This document shows, one piece after another, positions 8,509 through 16,470 of a stretch of DNA of 32,588 nt. This stretch comes from Prochloraceae cyanobacterium. Its GTDB lineage: Bacteria > Cyanobacteriota > Cyanobacteriia > Cyanobacteriales > JASJDA01. Where the stretch lies: the NCBI GenBank assembly GCA_030065755.1, contig JASJDA010000094.1, positions 1 through 32,588 on the forward strand, in the 5' to 3' direction. Below the pieces are notes generated by a model, which was given only the letters and a program-made list of their open reading frames with translations, made no database searches and was not told the origin of the DNA. Made by a program: the position numbers and the translations under genes. Position 1 is the stretch's first letter, and every line of letters begins with the position of its first letter.

Positions 8509-11500
8509 ATGAGAATAATCAGAGGAACAGATAAAAACGATACCCTTTTGGGAGATAATCTTAACAATATTATCGAAGGCTTAGATGGAGACGATATTTT
8601 AAGAGGTTTTGGCGCTAATGACAGCCTTTTAGGAGGAGACAACAACGATACTCTTGAAGGCGGAGCTGGTAACGATACTCTGTCTGGAGGAGACGACGAC
8701 GACTCTTTAGTTGGGGCCACTGGCAATGATAAAATTTTTGGCGACGATGGAGACGATACTTTAGAAGGGGGTACGGAGAACGATACTCTATCTGGAGATG
8801 ACGACAACGACTTAATTAGAGGTGGAGCCGGTAACGATTCTCTCTTTGGTGGTAGAGATGACGACACTATAATTGGGGGTGCAGGCGCAGATACTATTAA
8901 TGGCGGCGAAGATGACGATACAGCTAGCTATGAAGGTTCTGCTATAGGAGTTAACGTTAATCTAGCTACAGGTATTGGAAGTGGCGGGGATGCTACTGGC
9001 GATCGCCTAGTAGAAATAGAAAACTTAATTGGATCGGCACAAAGCGATACTCTCGTTGGCGATAATCGGGACAATATTATAGAAGGTGCTGCTGGTGCAG
9101 ATTCGATCGATGGTCGTGGTGGTAGTGACACAGCCAGTTATTCTAGCAGCGCCGCTGTAAGCGTTAATCTCGCTACTAATATTAATACTGGTGGTGACGC
9201 ACAGGGAGATACTCTCGTAGCGATCGAAAATTTAATTGGTTCTAACTTTGGCGATAGTTTAGTTGGAAACGATGGAAACAATATTATAGAAGGTGCTGGC
9301 GGCGCTGATACTATAGAAGGCGGTCTCGGCAGCGATACAGCAAGTTACGATGATTCTAACCAAGCTGTAAATGTTAATCTGGCTACTGGAATTAATAGTG
9401 GTGGCGATGCTGCTGGCGATATTTTATCAGGAATAGAAAACTTAATTGGTTCCGACGAAAACGATACTCTTACTGGTAATGGGGGTATTAATTCGATCGA
9501 AGGTGGAGACGGAAACGACTTACTCATTGGGAGTGCAGGCGCAGATATTCTCGATGGTGGGGATGACGAAGATAGGGCCAGCTACGAAACTTCTGCCGTT
9601 GCTGTGAATGTAAATCTAGCCACAGGAGTAGGTGTTGGCGGTGACGCGCAAGGAGATACCCTAGAAAATATTGAAAACTTAACAGGATCGGCTTCCAACG
9701 ATACTCTAGTTGGGGACAACGACGAAAACTTACTTTCTGGCGGTGCTGGTAACGATTCTCTTGTCGGTGGTGGAGATGAAGATACCTTAATTGGGGGTGC
9801 AGGTGCAGATATTCTCGATGGTGGCGCAAATGAAGATCTTGCTAGTTATGAAAACTCAACCGCCGTCAATGTAAATCTAGCTACAGGAGTAGGTGTTGGC
9901 GGCGATGCACAAGGCGATCGGCTGAGTAACATCGAAAATTTAAGCGGTTCGGCACAAAATGATATTTTAGTTGGGGATGTTAACGATAACGAACTTTCTG
10001 GGGGAAATGGTGCTGATTCTCTTGTCGGTGATGCTGGTGCGGATACTCTAATTGGGGGTGATGGTGCAGATACTCTCGATGGCGGAGGTGGCATAGATGT
10101 TGCTGACTACTCTGACTCCAATCTTGCTGTTAACGTTAACCTCGCAACAGAGTCAGGAATTGGCGGCGATGCGCAAGGAGATAGTTTAGTAAATATCGAG
10201 AATCTAATCGGCTCCGATTTTAACGATAATTTAGTAGGAGATAGGGGCAACAACGAAATTTTTGGCAGTGATGGTGCCGATATTATCGATGGTGGTGCTG
10301 GTATTGATACAGTCAACTACTCCGACTTAGATGAAGACATGGAAGTCAATCTGACGACGGGAGTACAAATAATAAACAACCTACCAGCAGATACTTTAAC
10401 TAACATTGAAAATGTAATTGGTTCGGAAGAAGGTGAAAATACCCTAGTAGGTAGCGCAGCTAATAATCTTCTTGTTGGCGGTGAGGATGAAGACGTATTA
10501 GAAGGTAGAGGTGGAAACGATACCCTAGATGGTGGTTCAGATGGAGATACTCTACTTGGTGGAGAAAACAACGACTCCCTGCTTGGTGAAAGAGGCAACG
10601 ACTCCCTCGTTGGCGGATCTGGTGTTGACTCTCTCTTCGGAGGTGGAAACGCAGATACACTCGAAGGCGGTGTTGGTGCAGATATACTCGATGGTGGTGC
10701 AGATTTCGATGCGGTTAGCTATTCTGGATCGACACAAGCCGTAAATGTTAATCTAGCAACCCAAACAGTCAGCGGCGGCGATGCAACTGGGGATACTATA
10801 GTAAATATCGAAAGCGCGATCGGTTCTAGTAACAACGATACTTTAGTTGGTGACGCAAAAAATAACGTCCTTGAAGGTGGAATTGGTGCAGATATACTCG
10901 ATGGTGGTGCTGGAAGCGACAGTGCAAGCTATGAGGGTGCTGCAGTAGCTGTTAACGTTAATCTTGCCACAGGAGTCTATAGCGGTCCCGATGCTGCAGG
11001 GGATACCCTGAGAAATATTGAAAACCTCAGAGGTTCTGATTTTAATGACACCTTTACTGGCGACAATAATAACAATATCATCTATGGTTTTGATGGTAAC
11101 GATCGCTTGCAAGGTTTAGGAGGCAACGATACTCTATACGGAGGCGACGACAACGATACTATAGAAGGCGGTATTGGTAACGACGTACTGCAAGGTAATG
11201 AAAATAACGACTCTGTAAGTGGTGGTGCTGGAAACGATACCGTAAGTGGTGGTTTAGGTAACGATACCGTAGAAGGCGGTAGTGGTATTAACTTCTTGAA
11301 TGGAGATTTAGGTGACGACTCAGTAGTAGGCGGCGATCTTAACGATACTGTCATCGGCGATACTGGTAAAGATACCCTACTTGGCGGCGCTGGAATAGAT
11401 TCCCTCGATGGTGGATTTGATAACGATTCAATAGACGGCGGTGCAAATAGCGATTTCCTTGCAGGTTCCACAGGAGATGATACCCTCAATGGCGGATCTG

Positions 11501-13995
11501 GTAACGACGTTATTTGGGGCCATATTGGTACAGATGTTCTTTCTGGCGGTGCTGGTATAGATTTATTTAGGTTTGATTTCTTACAAGAATCTACCTTCGA
11601 TCGCGGATTCGATATCATTACCGACTTGCAAATAGGCACCGACATAATTGACGGTAAATTTGCAGTCTCAGCAACCGATCTGGCACAATTAGGCACTGTA
11701 GCTACCTTAGATGAATCTGGAATAGCCGCAGTCTTGACAAATACTGCTTTTAGTGCAAATAGTGCAGCTACCTTTACCTTTGGTCCCAACAGAACTTTCC
11801 TCGCTATCAACGACGATGTTGCTGGATTCTCCGGTGCTAACGATGCAGTAATTGAAATTACGGGCTACACGGGTGACTTAAACAAGCTACAGATTGTTGA
11901 GGATGGTAGCGTACCTATCGAGCAATTCCTTTTACCCGACAGCGCCATAAATAAAGCGGACGTATCTTGGAATAACTCTCAACTAAATCCCCAAAAGATA
12001 TTTGTCTCCGATGCCAGCCAAATCGACAGCGCGATCGCCTCTGCTAACCCAGGGGATACAATAGTTCTCAAAAATGGGGTTTACGAAAATGTAAATGTTT
12101 TCCTCAATACTCCAGGGATTACTTTCCGCGCTGAAACAGCAGGAAAAGTCACCTTTACTGGCGAATCAGATATTTACATCCAAAACGATTTTATTACCGT
12201 ATCTGGTTTTGTCTTCGATAACATAAACACTGGCGATCTGCCGATCGTTCATTTTGTCGGTGCAGAATACAGCCGATTTAGTAACAATTCCTTCATTAAT
12301 TCTGGTCTTGAGGACAAAGATCGTATAGTCCAGCTCAGAACCGAGTCTAGTTTCAACAGGGTCGATCGCAACTTGATGACCGGAAACGATTCGATCGGTA
12401 TTGCTGTTTCGGGTACTCGCAGCACCTCGCGGAGAAGGGAAAGTGCCGAGCAGTTATCTAACTGGTATAACACCATCGATCGCAACTATATCAAAGATAT
12501 TCCCTATCCTGGCGGCAATGTAAACGGCAAAGAAGCAATTCAACTCGCTCAACTCAGCAGTAGTAACGATCTGGGAATAATTGGACGAAACATAGCTGAA
12601 TATAACCTTCTGGAAAACGTCGATTACGACCCCGAAGTCATTTCTATTAAAAGTAATGAAAACTTCGTGCGCTACAACACTATTAATGGTAGTGAAAACG
12701 GCGGATTAGTTCTGCGTGCGGGCGATCGCAACCTCATTGAAGGAAACTATATCTTCAATACCGACAACGCCATTCGCATTAACGGTTCTAATAACGAAAT
12801 CCTCAATAACTACGTAGATGGAGCAGACAGGGGGCTTCGCTTGCGCCAGCGGGATGCTTCTACCAACAATACGATCGCCAATAACACCTTCCTCAACACA
12901 GAAGATAACGGTATCCAATCCAGTCCCGAACCAGCAGTTCCCTGGAATGCTAATATCTATAACAATATTTGGCAAGCCAGTGAAGGCAATTTAATCGACA
13001 GCTCATTATCTCTGAGTGAAGTCAATTGGGGAGGCAATATTGTTAACCCCACTGGAAGCGCAACAGTTGGCACCTTGCTACCCGCAGGAGTTACCCAAAC
13101 CGATCCTCAACTAGTAAGAGATGGAAGAATTTTCCGTCCTTCTGCTACCAGTCCCGCGATCGATGGAGGTGTTCCCGTACCAGGAGTAACTCAAGACATC
13201 GAACGTCAACCGCGAGATGCTCGAATAGATATCGGCGCTGACGAATTATCTACAGCACCCGTAGAAAATGCCCCACTAACCCCCAATGAAGCGGGACCAT
13301 TCTGGAGCAATGGCCAAACAGGAAGAAGTTTGACTGCCAATACGGGACAGTCCTTATTTGGTAGCAGCAATAACGACTTTCTCGATTCTTCCAACGGTAC
13401 TGGAAATAATCGTCTCTATAGTAATAGTGGCAACGATGAAATTATCCTCGGAAGCGACGATCGAGCCTTTGGCGGTAGTGGTAATGATTCGATCTATGGC
13501 AAACTCGGCAGCCGCAACCGCATTTATGCAGGCGACGGCAACGATGAAATTATCCTAGCAGGTAACAATAACCGCGCTTTTGGACAAAGTGGCGACGACT
13601 TCTTCGATGCTACATTTAGCGCTGGTGGCAGTCGGTTTTATGGCGGGTCAGGTAAAGACGAATTTTTACTTGGCAGTGGCGACACCGTTTTTGGCGAGAG
13701 TGGAAGCGATCGCTTCAATGTTTACTATGGTGGTGGCAATACGATCTACGGTGGAGCTGGTAGTGACGAATTCTGGATTGCTAACGGTTTTGTTTCCCAG
13801 TCTGCTAATACGATCGCCGATTTTCGATCGGGAGTTGACGTAATTGGAATTAGGGGTTTAGGTATTACCTATGGCAACCTTAACTTAATCCAAGACGGAA
13901 TCAATACGATCGTGACTGCTGGTAATAGTCAATTAGCAATTCTGCTGGGAACTCAGGCTGGTAGCTTAACTGAAGCTGATTTTATTTTCACCTAA
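8509..13995 (+). CDS. Giant RTX protein with a bluetail-like domain and a PL6 polysaccharide lyase domain
   Basis: 1828 residues, no Sec signal; predicted to be exported by a type I system and to fold on extracellular Ca2+. Residues 1-1015 are GGxGxDxLxGG nonapeptide arrays, within which nine longer modules (ASY..VNVNLATG..GGDA.GD.L..IENLIGS) occur. Residues about 1019-1131 (FRFDFLQES... then RTFLAINDDVAGFSGANDAV) match the bluetail domain of cyanobacterial surface proteins. Residues about 1160-1590 form a right-handed beta-helix of the PL6/chondroitinase B type, starting ASQIDSAIASANPGDTIVLK. The lyase pair appears as EVISIK (K1381) and GGLVLR (R1403), 22 residues apart, close to the 21 of characterised PL6 enzymes. 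C-terminal RTX repeats and a T1SS-type tail ending EADFIFT follow. The likely substrate is a uronic-acid polymer such as alginate or the cell's own sheath. No transporter gene is nearby. Confidence 0.85.
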   Translation: MRIIRGTDKNDTLLGDNLNNIIEGLDGDDILRGFGANDSLLGGDNNDTLEGGAGNDTLSGGDDDDSLVGATGNDKIFGDDGDDTLEGGTENDTLSGDDDNDLIRGGAGNDSLFGGRDDDTIIGGAGADTINGGEDDDTASYEGSAIGVNVNLATGIGSGGDATGDRLVEIENLIGSAQSDTLVGDNRDNIIEGAAGADSIDGRGGSDTASYSSSAAVSVNLATNINTGGDAQGDTLVAIENLIGSNFGDSLVGNDGNNIIEGAGGADTIEGGLGSDTASYDDSNQAVNVNLATGINSGGDAAGDILSGIENLIGSDENDTLTGNGGINSIEGGDGNDLLIGSAGADILDGGDDEDRASYETSAVAVNVNLATGVGVGGDAQGDTLENIENLTGSASNDTLVGDNDENLLSGGAGNDSLVGGGDEDTLIGGAGADILDGGANEDLASYENSTAVNVNLATGVGVGGDAQGDRLSNIENLSGSAQNDILVGDVNDNELSGGNGADSLVGDAGADTLIGGDGADTLDGGGGIDVADYSDSNLAVNVNLATESGIGGDAQGDSLVNIENLIGSDFNDNLVGDRGNNEIFGSDGADIIDGGAGIDTVNYSDLDEDMEVNLTTGVQIINNLPADTLTNIENVIGSEEGENTLVGSAANNLLVGGEDEDVLEGRGGNDTLDGGSDGDTLLGGENNDSLLGERGNDSLVGGSGVDSLFGGGNADTLEGGVGADILDGGADFDAVSYSGSTQAVNVNLATQTVSGGDATGDTIVNIESAIGSSNNDTLVGDAKNNVLEGGIGADILDGGAGSDSASYEGAAVAVNVNLATGVYSGPDAAGDTLRNIENLRGSDFNDTFTGDNNNNIIYGFDGNDRLQGLGGNDTLYGGDDNDTIEGGIGNDVLQGNENNDSVSGGAGNDTVSGGLGNDTVEGGSGINFLNGDLGDDSVVGGDLNDTVIGDTGKDTLLGGAGIDSLDGGFDNDSIDGGANSDFLAGSTGDDTLNGGSGNDVIWGHIGTDVLSGGAGIDLFRFDFLQESTFDRGFDIITDLQIGTDIIDGKFAVSATDLAQLGTVATLDESGIAAVLTNTAFSANSAATFTFGPNRTFLAINDDVAGFSGANDAVIEITGYTGDLNKLQIVEDGSVPIEQFLLPDSAINKADVSWNNSQLNPQKIFVSDASQIDSAIASANPGDTIVLKNGVYENVNVFLNTPGITFRAETAGKVTFTGESDIYIQNDFITVSGFVFDNINTGDLPIVHFVGAEYSRFSNNSFINSGLEDKDRIVQLRTESSFNRVDRNLMTGNDSIGIAVSGTRSTSRRRESAEQLSNWYNTIDRNYIKDIPYPGGNVNGKEAIQLAQLSSSNDLGIIGRNIAEYNLLENVDYDPEVISIKSNENFVRYNTINGSENGGLVLRAGDRNLIEGNYIFNTDNAIRINGSNNEILNNYVDGADRGLRLRQRDASTNNTIANNTFLNTEDNGIQSSPEPAVPWNANIYNNIWQASEGNLIDSSLSLSEVNWGGNIVNPTGSATVGTLLPAGVTQTDPQLVRDGRIFRPSATSPAIDGGVPVPGVTQDIERQPRDARIDIGADELSTAPVENAPLTPNEAGPFWSNGQTGRSLTANTGQSLFGSSNNDFLDSSNGTGNNRLYSNSGNDEIILGSDDRAFGGSGNDSIYGKLGSRNRIYAGDGNDEIILAGNNNRAFGQSGDDFFDATFSAGGSRFYGGSGKDEFLLGSGDTVFGESGSDRFNVYYGGGNTIYGGAGSDEFWIANGFVSQSANTIADFRSGVDVIGIRGLGITYGNLNLIQDGINTIVTAGNSQLAILLGTQAGSLTEADFIFT
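8923..11130 (+). repeat. Nine tandem modules inside the RTX gene
   Basis: Each module begins A(S/D)Y, continues with VNVNLATG, GGDA(Q/T)GD and IENLIGS and ends in one to several RTX nonapeptides, giving a length of about 70-90 residues (module 7 is longer because of extra RTX units). Module 7 is the most diverged (VNLTTG.., lacking GGDA) and module 9 has GPDA. DNA identity between modules is only partial, so the array is old rather than freshly amplified. Confidence 0.75.
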
Positions 13996-14002
13996 TCGAT
14001 TT

Positions 14003-14025
14003 GTAGGTGGGATTATCCTGCCTAC
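14003..14025 (+). terminator. Possible hairpin after the RTX gene
   Basis: GTAGGTGG and CCTGCCTAC pair imperfectly around GATTAT, 7 bp after the stop codon. There is no T-run, so this is a weak candidate. Confidence 0.35.
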
Positions 14026-14121
14026 ATTCATCTTTGGTCAGAACAAGTGGAATTAACCTGCCAAAAATATTAACTTTTGTTACACTATCAATAAAAGTTA
14101 ATAAACACTTAAAATTTAATT

Positions 14122-14295
14122 ATGAGAGAAGAATCTGCTGTATCTAAATTCTTAATAGTTTCTATTTTCACGATCGCCAGTATAGTTGGAAGCTCTGTAT
14201 TGTTTCACTTTTACAATTTTTTATCTTCTGAACCTACTATTAAAAACACTCCTGTTTCTTCTCAAGTCGAGATTGAAGACGACAGCCAAAGCTAA
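14122..14295 (+). CDS. Small single-pass membrane protein of unknown function
   Basis: 57 residues. A short charged N-terminus (MREESAVSK) is followed by one hydrophobic helix (about residues 9-33, FLIVSIFTIASIVGSSVLF) and an acidic, Ser/Glu/Asp-rich tail ending EIEDDSQS. Codon use and a HIP1-like ACGATCGCC inside the frame resemble the neighbours, and a GC-rich hairpin follows at 14366. I do not recognise a family. The position directly downstream of the giant RTX gene, 127 bp away, does not by itself indicate a shared role. Confidence 0.5.
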   Translation: MREESAVSKFLIVSIFTIASIVGSSVLFHFYNFLSSEPTIKNTPVSSQVEIEDDSQS

Positions 14296-14365
14296 CTCAT
14301 TTGAAGCTGCAATTTTTATTCTTTCTCAATTTTGAGGCTTTCTTTAGATTTTTTCAAATTGACCT

Positions 14366-14385
14366 AGCGGGGGTACAACCCCGCT
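14366..14385 (+). terminator. GC-rich hairpin
   Basis: AGCGGGG-N6-CCCCGCT, a perfect 7-bp stem 70 bp after the small membrane-protein gene. There is no downstream T-run, but compact GC stems of this kind are common ends of cyanobacterial transcripts. Confidence 0.5.
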
Positions 14386-14618
14386 TAACTTATCTCTGTA
14401 TAAGTTTCATCGTCCTCAAACCTTTTTGATTTAATCAAGTGATTAATAACCTTAATCTTGGTCCTCGTGCTTGCGTTGAAACAGCAGCCGAGATTGAGGC
14501 ATGGGAAAAATCAGTTGATAATTGCTAAAACGCCGTTATTTTTTCTTTTCCATACTGCCTTTAACAACTTGTTGGGAGAGAGGAAAAACCTCTAGTTTTC
14601 AGGGAAATCAGGGGACTA
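14386..14618. other. Spacer without a gene, left of the integron cassette
   Basis: Ordinary host-like base composition resumes here. A plus-strand frame 14455-14529 reads NNLNLGPRACVETAAEIEAW and then stops; it resembles a gene 3' end but I cannot name it. 14577-14595 holds an imperfect hairpin (GAGAGGAAAAACCTC). Read in cassette orientation, 14520-14618 should contain the rest of an attC. I see no convincing L''/L' pairs or a closing GTTRRRY, so that attC appears truncated. Confidence 0.4.
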
Positions 14619-14625
14619 GTTAGGC
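14619..14625 (-). other. Candidate attC R'' box (cassette 3' side)
   Basis: GCCTAAC on the minus strand fits RYYYAAC and is an exact reverse complement of the cassette's opening GTTAGGC. Both copies extend by one more base (GGCCTAAC and GTTAGGCC). Confidence 0.45.
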
Positions 14626-14658
14626 CACTCATTGCATCACAGCCAGCCTTGTCTCCGA

Positions 14659-15438
14659 TCAATCCAGTGACGTGCCACTCGGGAGCCGAGGAGTGCGCCG
14701 TCTGAACATGTAAATCGCCCAACCAAGCGTATCGCGCCCCCAACGCAGGTATGCCGCCCTCGCCCTGCTCACACGCTCAACCACCTCCGCCAAGTCCGGC
14801 TCATCTGGATGGGTGCGAACGTACTCGGATGTCGCGTACCATTGGAGGCCCTCATACCTGTCCCAGTCGTCCTTGCTGCTCACGATGGTGTGAACGAGCT
14901 CCGTTCCTCGCCGCTCTCCGGCTTCTGCATTCGAGGAGTGGCTCCCGAAGTCCTCTCTCGCGCACCCGGATGCCTCTAGGTAATCCCCTGACGGCTCCTT
15001 CTGCCAGTATGGCTCTCCCACGAGCACCCAGCCGCCGGGCCTCACCATGCCGATCAGCGCTTCGAGAGTATTACCATGCCCCCCGAAGATCCAACTGGCA
15101 CCGATACATGACGCCAGATCTAGGCTGTGCGGCTCGTCTGGCTTGAAATCCGCACCATTCATCTGAGTGAAGGTGATGCCAGCACTCGATGCCCGCGCCT
15201 TAAGCCTTCTCTCTGCATCGGCGATGAAGAAAGGAGAAATGTCGATGCCCACGCCACGAGCGTCATAGGCCTCCGCCAAGCGAATCAGGAACTCGCCCTT
15301 TCCACACGCAATGTCAACCACCTGCGCGTTGGTCGGGAGGCGCAGAAGTTCCACGAGACGCGTCAGTTTTTCCTCGCTCGTGGGATTGCATACCACATGT
15401 TCACGGTGAGTGATGTCGTAGAACTTCCATGTGTCCAT
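14659..15438 (-). CDS. Class I SAM-dependent methyltransferase carried on a GC-rich cassette
   Basis: 259 residues from the ATG at 15438, which has GAAGGA 9 nt upstream; a TTG three codons earlier is possible. The start MDTWKFYDITHREHVVCNPT is typical of a widespread family of small-molecule or uncharacterised methyltransferases. Motif I is VVDIACGKGEFL (about residue 42), motif II is GVGIDISPF and motif IV lies near LDLASCIGASWIFGG; a GG..L.GEPYW segment follows motif V. The last residues (RTPRLPSGTSLD) may be read-through of cassette flank. Base composition and codon use are strikingly GC-rich compared with both neighbours, which indicates transfer from another phylum. The substrate is unknown. 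The likely promoter is upstream, in or beyond the attI-like region. Confidence 0.88.
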   Translation of the reverse strand: MDTWKFYDITHREHVVCNPTSEEKLTRLVELLRLPTNAQVVDIACGKGEFLIRLAEAYDARGVGIDISPFFIADAERRLKARASSAGITFTQMNGADFKPDEPHSLDLASCIGASWIFGGHGNTLEALIGMVRPGGWVLVGEPYWQKEPSGDYLEASGCAREDFGSHSSNAEAGERRGTELVHTIVSSKDDWDRYEGLQWYATSEYVRTHPDEPDLAEVVERVSRARAAYLRWGRDTLGWAIYMFRRRTPRLPSGTSLD

Positions 15439-15457
15439 GATTCTCAATCCTTCGACG

Positions 15458-15464
15458 GCCTAAC
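15458..15464 (-). other. Candidate attI/cassette crossover site
   Basis: Minus strand AATA-GTTAGGC; recombination would fall between G and TT. It sits 20 bp before the cassette gene and next to the first of five dyads that lead to the integrase start. Confidence 0.5.
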
Positions 15465-15471
15465 TATTAAT

Positions 15472-15654
15472 TAGACCGCTCACTGCGGTCTAGCACCCTC
15501 ATCTATCCTACTAGACCACCTCCAGCGGTTTAACACCCCTGCCATCAAACTTAATACCGCATTGTGCAGTTTAATCACCTCAATTTAGGCATAATTACCG
15601 CAGAGGGCGGTCTAGTATTCCTCACAAGTGGGTTCTACCGCATTTGGCGATGAA
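15472..15654. repeat. Array of five 21-bp dyads spaced 40-41 bp, between attI and intI
   Basis: Copies start at 15472, 15512, 15553, 15594 and 15634. Each has two 8-nt arms around a 5-nt centre. The best is TAGACCGC-N5-GCGGTCTA (perfect). The others are TAGACCAC/GCGGTTTA, AATACCGC/GCAGTTTA, ATTACCGC/GCGGTCTA and TCTACCGC/GCGATGAA. The spacing is about four helical turns, so all sites face the same side. The intervening 19-20 nt also share CACC(C/T)C-like text, so the whole unit is a degenerate tandem repeat. The last dyad covers the integrase ATG, which suggests operators or integrase-binding sites. Confidence 0.8.
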
Positions 15655-15775
15655 AGAAGAAACACAATCCTCTGAACTGTTAGAACGAGTCCGAGAATTC
15701 ATGCGCCTCAAGTACCTCAGCTTGAAGACGGAAAAATCCTATCTTTACAATACTAGAAAAGATCATGTTTTCTGA
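15650..15775 (+). pseudogene. intI: Integron-type tyrosine recombinase (IntI), N-terminal stump
   Basis: 41 codons. The segment LLERVREFMRLKYLSLKTEK followed by SYLY matches the first helices of the core-binding (SAM-like) domain of integron integrases, where the pattern is LL..VRE.MR..+YS.+TE.SYL.WI.RFI.FH. After SYLY the similarity ends (NTRKDHVF, then TGA). None of the catalytic R, H, R, Y residues remain, and no catalytic domain is found downstream. The divergent cassette and the crossover box favour IntI over a generic XerC/phage integrase, but the stump alone cannot exclude the latter. Confidence 0.6.
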
Positions 15776-16074
15776 CATTCGCCAAAACCTTCGGATACTG
15801 TTGGCGAAAGTAATAAGCAAGTACTTTAACTGTAATACAAAGGGCGGCTCTCAGGACCAAGTTTTAGGATTGAGAAGAAAAATCCCTCAACCCACTTCCA
15901 GGTAATACATGGTAAGGGGAAATTTCTTCCATGTATTACTTGGAGAAGTTCCCAAATCAAGCGTCTTCAAGTTTCTCTGAGGTTTCTAATCGAGTCAGCG
16001 CCCGAACAATAGATAGATGTGAGTGAGCGCTATCCTGAAAGCAGTTTTGATACTGTTGGCAAACTTAATAATTG
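15776..16074. other. Non-coding segment with two hairpins and a direct repeat
   Basis: TTCGCCAA (15778-15785) pairs with TTGGCGAA (15801-15808). GTAATACATGG (15902-15912) pairs perfectly with CCATGTATTAC (15929-15939). GATACTGTTGGC occurs at 15794 and again at 16049, each followed by a related A/T-rich string. No gene is visible. The segment could be the remains of the insertion that cut the integrase, the repeats being its ends, but no transposase is left. Confidence 0.5.
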
Positions 16075-16264
16075 AACGTGAGTTCGACGAAGTAAAAAGG
16101 GCTGAAATTAAAGGTAGTTGCGGGTATGACGATGCGCAGAGCGTATCGTCATACCCGCCCCTCTCTTAGCATACTAAACGGTTTAGTTACTTGTAATAAC
16201 TAAGTTAGAAAAGTTTAGGAGGTATAGCCTCAACGACCCTTTTTTGCTTCGTCGAACTCACGTT
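16075..16264. mobile_element. MITE-like element, 190 bp, with 18-bp perfect terminal inverted repeats
   Basis: The left end AACGTGAGTTCGACGAAG is the exact reverse complement of the right end at 16247-16264, and the match continues imperfectly over an A-run and GGG. Inside, CGGGTATGACGAT (16121-16133) and ATCGTCATACCCG (16145-16157) form a perfect 13-bp stem, and ACTAAACGGTTTAGT is a smaller palindrome. No coding potential. It must have been mobilised by a transposase encoded elsewhere. A clean target duplication is not visible; the flanks are TTG on the left and TTTTC on the right. Confidence 0.75.
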
Positions 16265-16455
16265 TTTTCAAGGCGATTTTCGCTTAAATCAAGAATTTGC
16301 AGATCAGTTATATTTTTTATTTCTGCTGAAATTTCTTTAATTTGATTGCCATTTAAATAAAGTCGTTTAAGTTTCCTTAAATTACCTATTTCTTTTGGAA
16401 ATTTTTAATTTGATTATTAGCCAAGTTAAAAATTTTAAGCTCAGTCAAATTTATT
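16265..16455 (-). pseudogene. Leucine-rich-repeat protein fragment, frameshifted
   Basis: Minus-strand frames give LTELKIFNLANNQIKNF and, after a frameshift near 16400, LRKLKRLYLNGNQIKEI and ITDLQILDLSENRLE. These are three consecutive LRR units with the LxxLxxLxLxxNxI pattern and about 23-residue spacing. The reading frame runs straight into the MITE terminus, so the element may have cut the gene. No start is visible on the upstream side, where an in-frame TGA precedes the first repeat. Confidence 0.7.
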
Positions 16456-16470
16456 ATTCATGTTCTTTTT

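Larger units (their letters stand above)
14619..15464 (-). mobile_element. Integron gene cassette (candidate), one methyltransferase gene
   Basis: On the minus strand the segment opens with GTTAGGC (matching the crossover consensus GTTRRRY) 20 nt before the gene's ATG. It closes with GCCTAAC (matching RYYYAAC) 34 nt after its stop. The enclosed DNA is clearly GC-rich (one 60-base line counted at 65%), lacks HIP1 octamers and carries a single short-flanked gene. The cassette gene points away from the adjacent integrase stump at 15650, which is the usual integron geometry. The distal attC arm is not recognisable, so the 3' end is inferred from R'' only. Confidence 0.6.

Noticed and set aside
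8923-11130. Long periodic region considered as CRISPR or satellite DNA
   Set aside because: It is a coding tandem array in a single uninterrupted frame.
8448-13400. Many open frames on the minus strand and in other plus frames across the RTX gene
   Set aside because: Low-complexity Ser/Pro- or His/Arg-rich shadows generated by the GGxGxDxL coding repeats; no start signals or families.
14455-14529. Plus-strand peptide NNLNLGPRACVETAAEIEAW
   Set aside because: Possible 3' remnant of a gene, but too short and unmatched to call.
14751-15474. Plus-strand frames of 131 and 115 codons opposite the methyltransferase
   Set aside because: Antisense shadows in GC-rich DNA; the minus strand encodes a clear methyltransferase.
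15472-15654. Five repeats with about 20-nt spacers considered as a CRISPR array
   Set aside because: The repeats are degenerate and only 21 bp, the spacers are similar to one another, and the last repeat overlaps a start codon; no cas genes.
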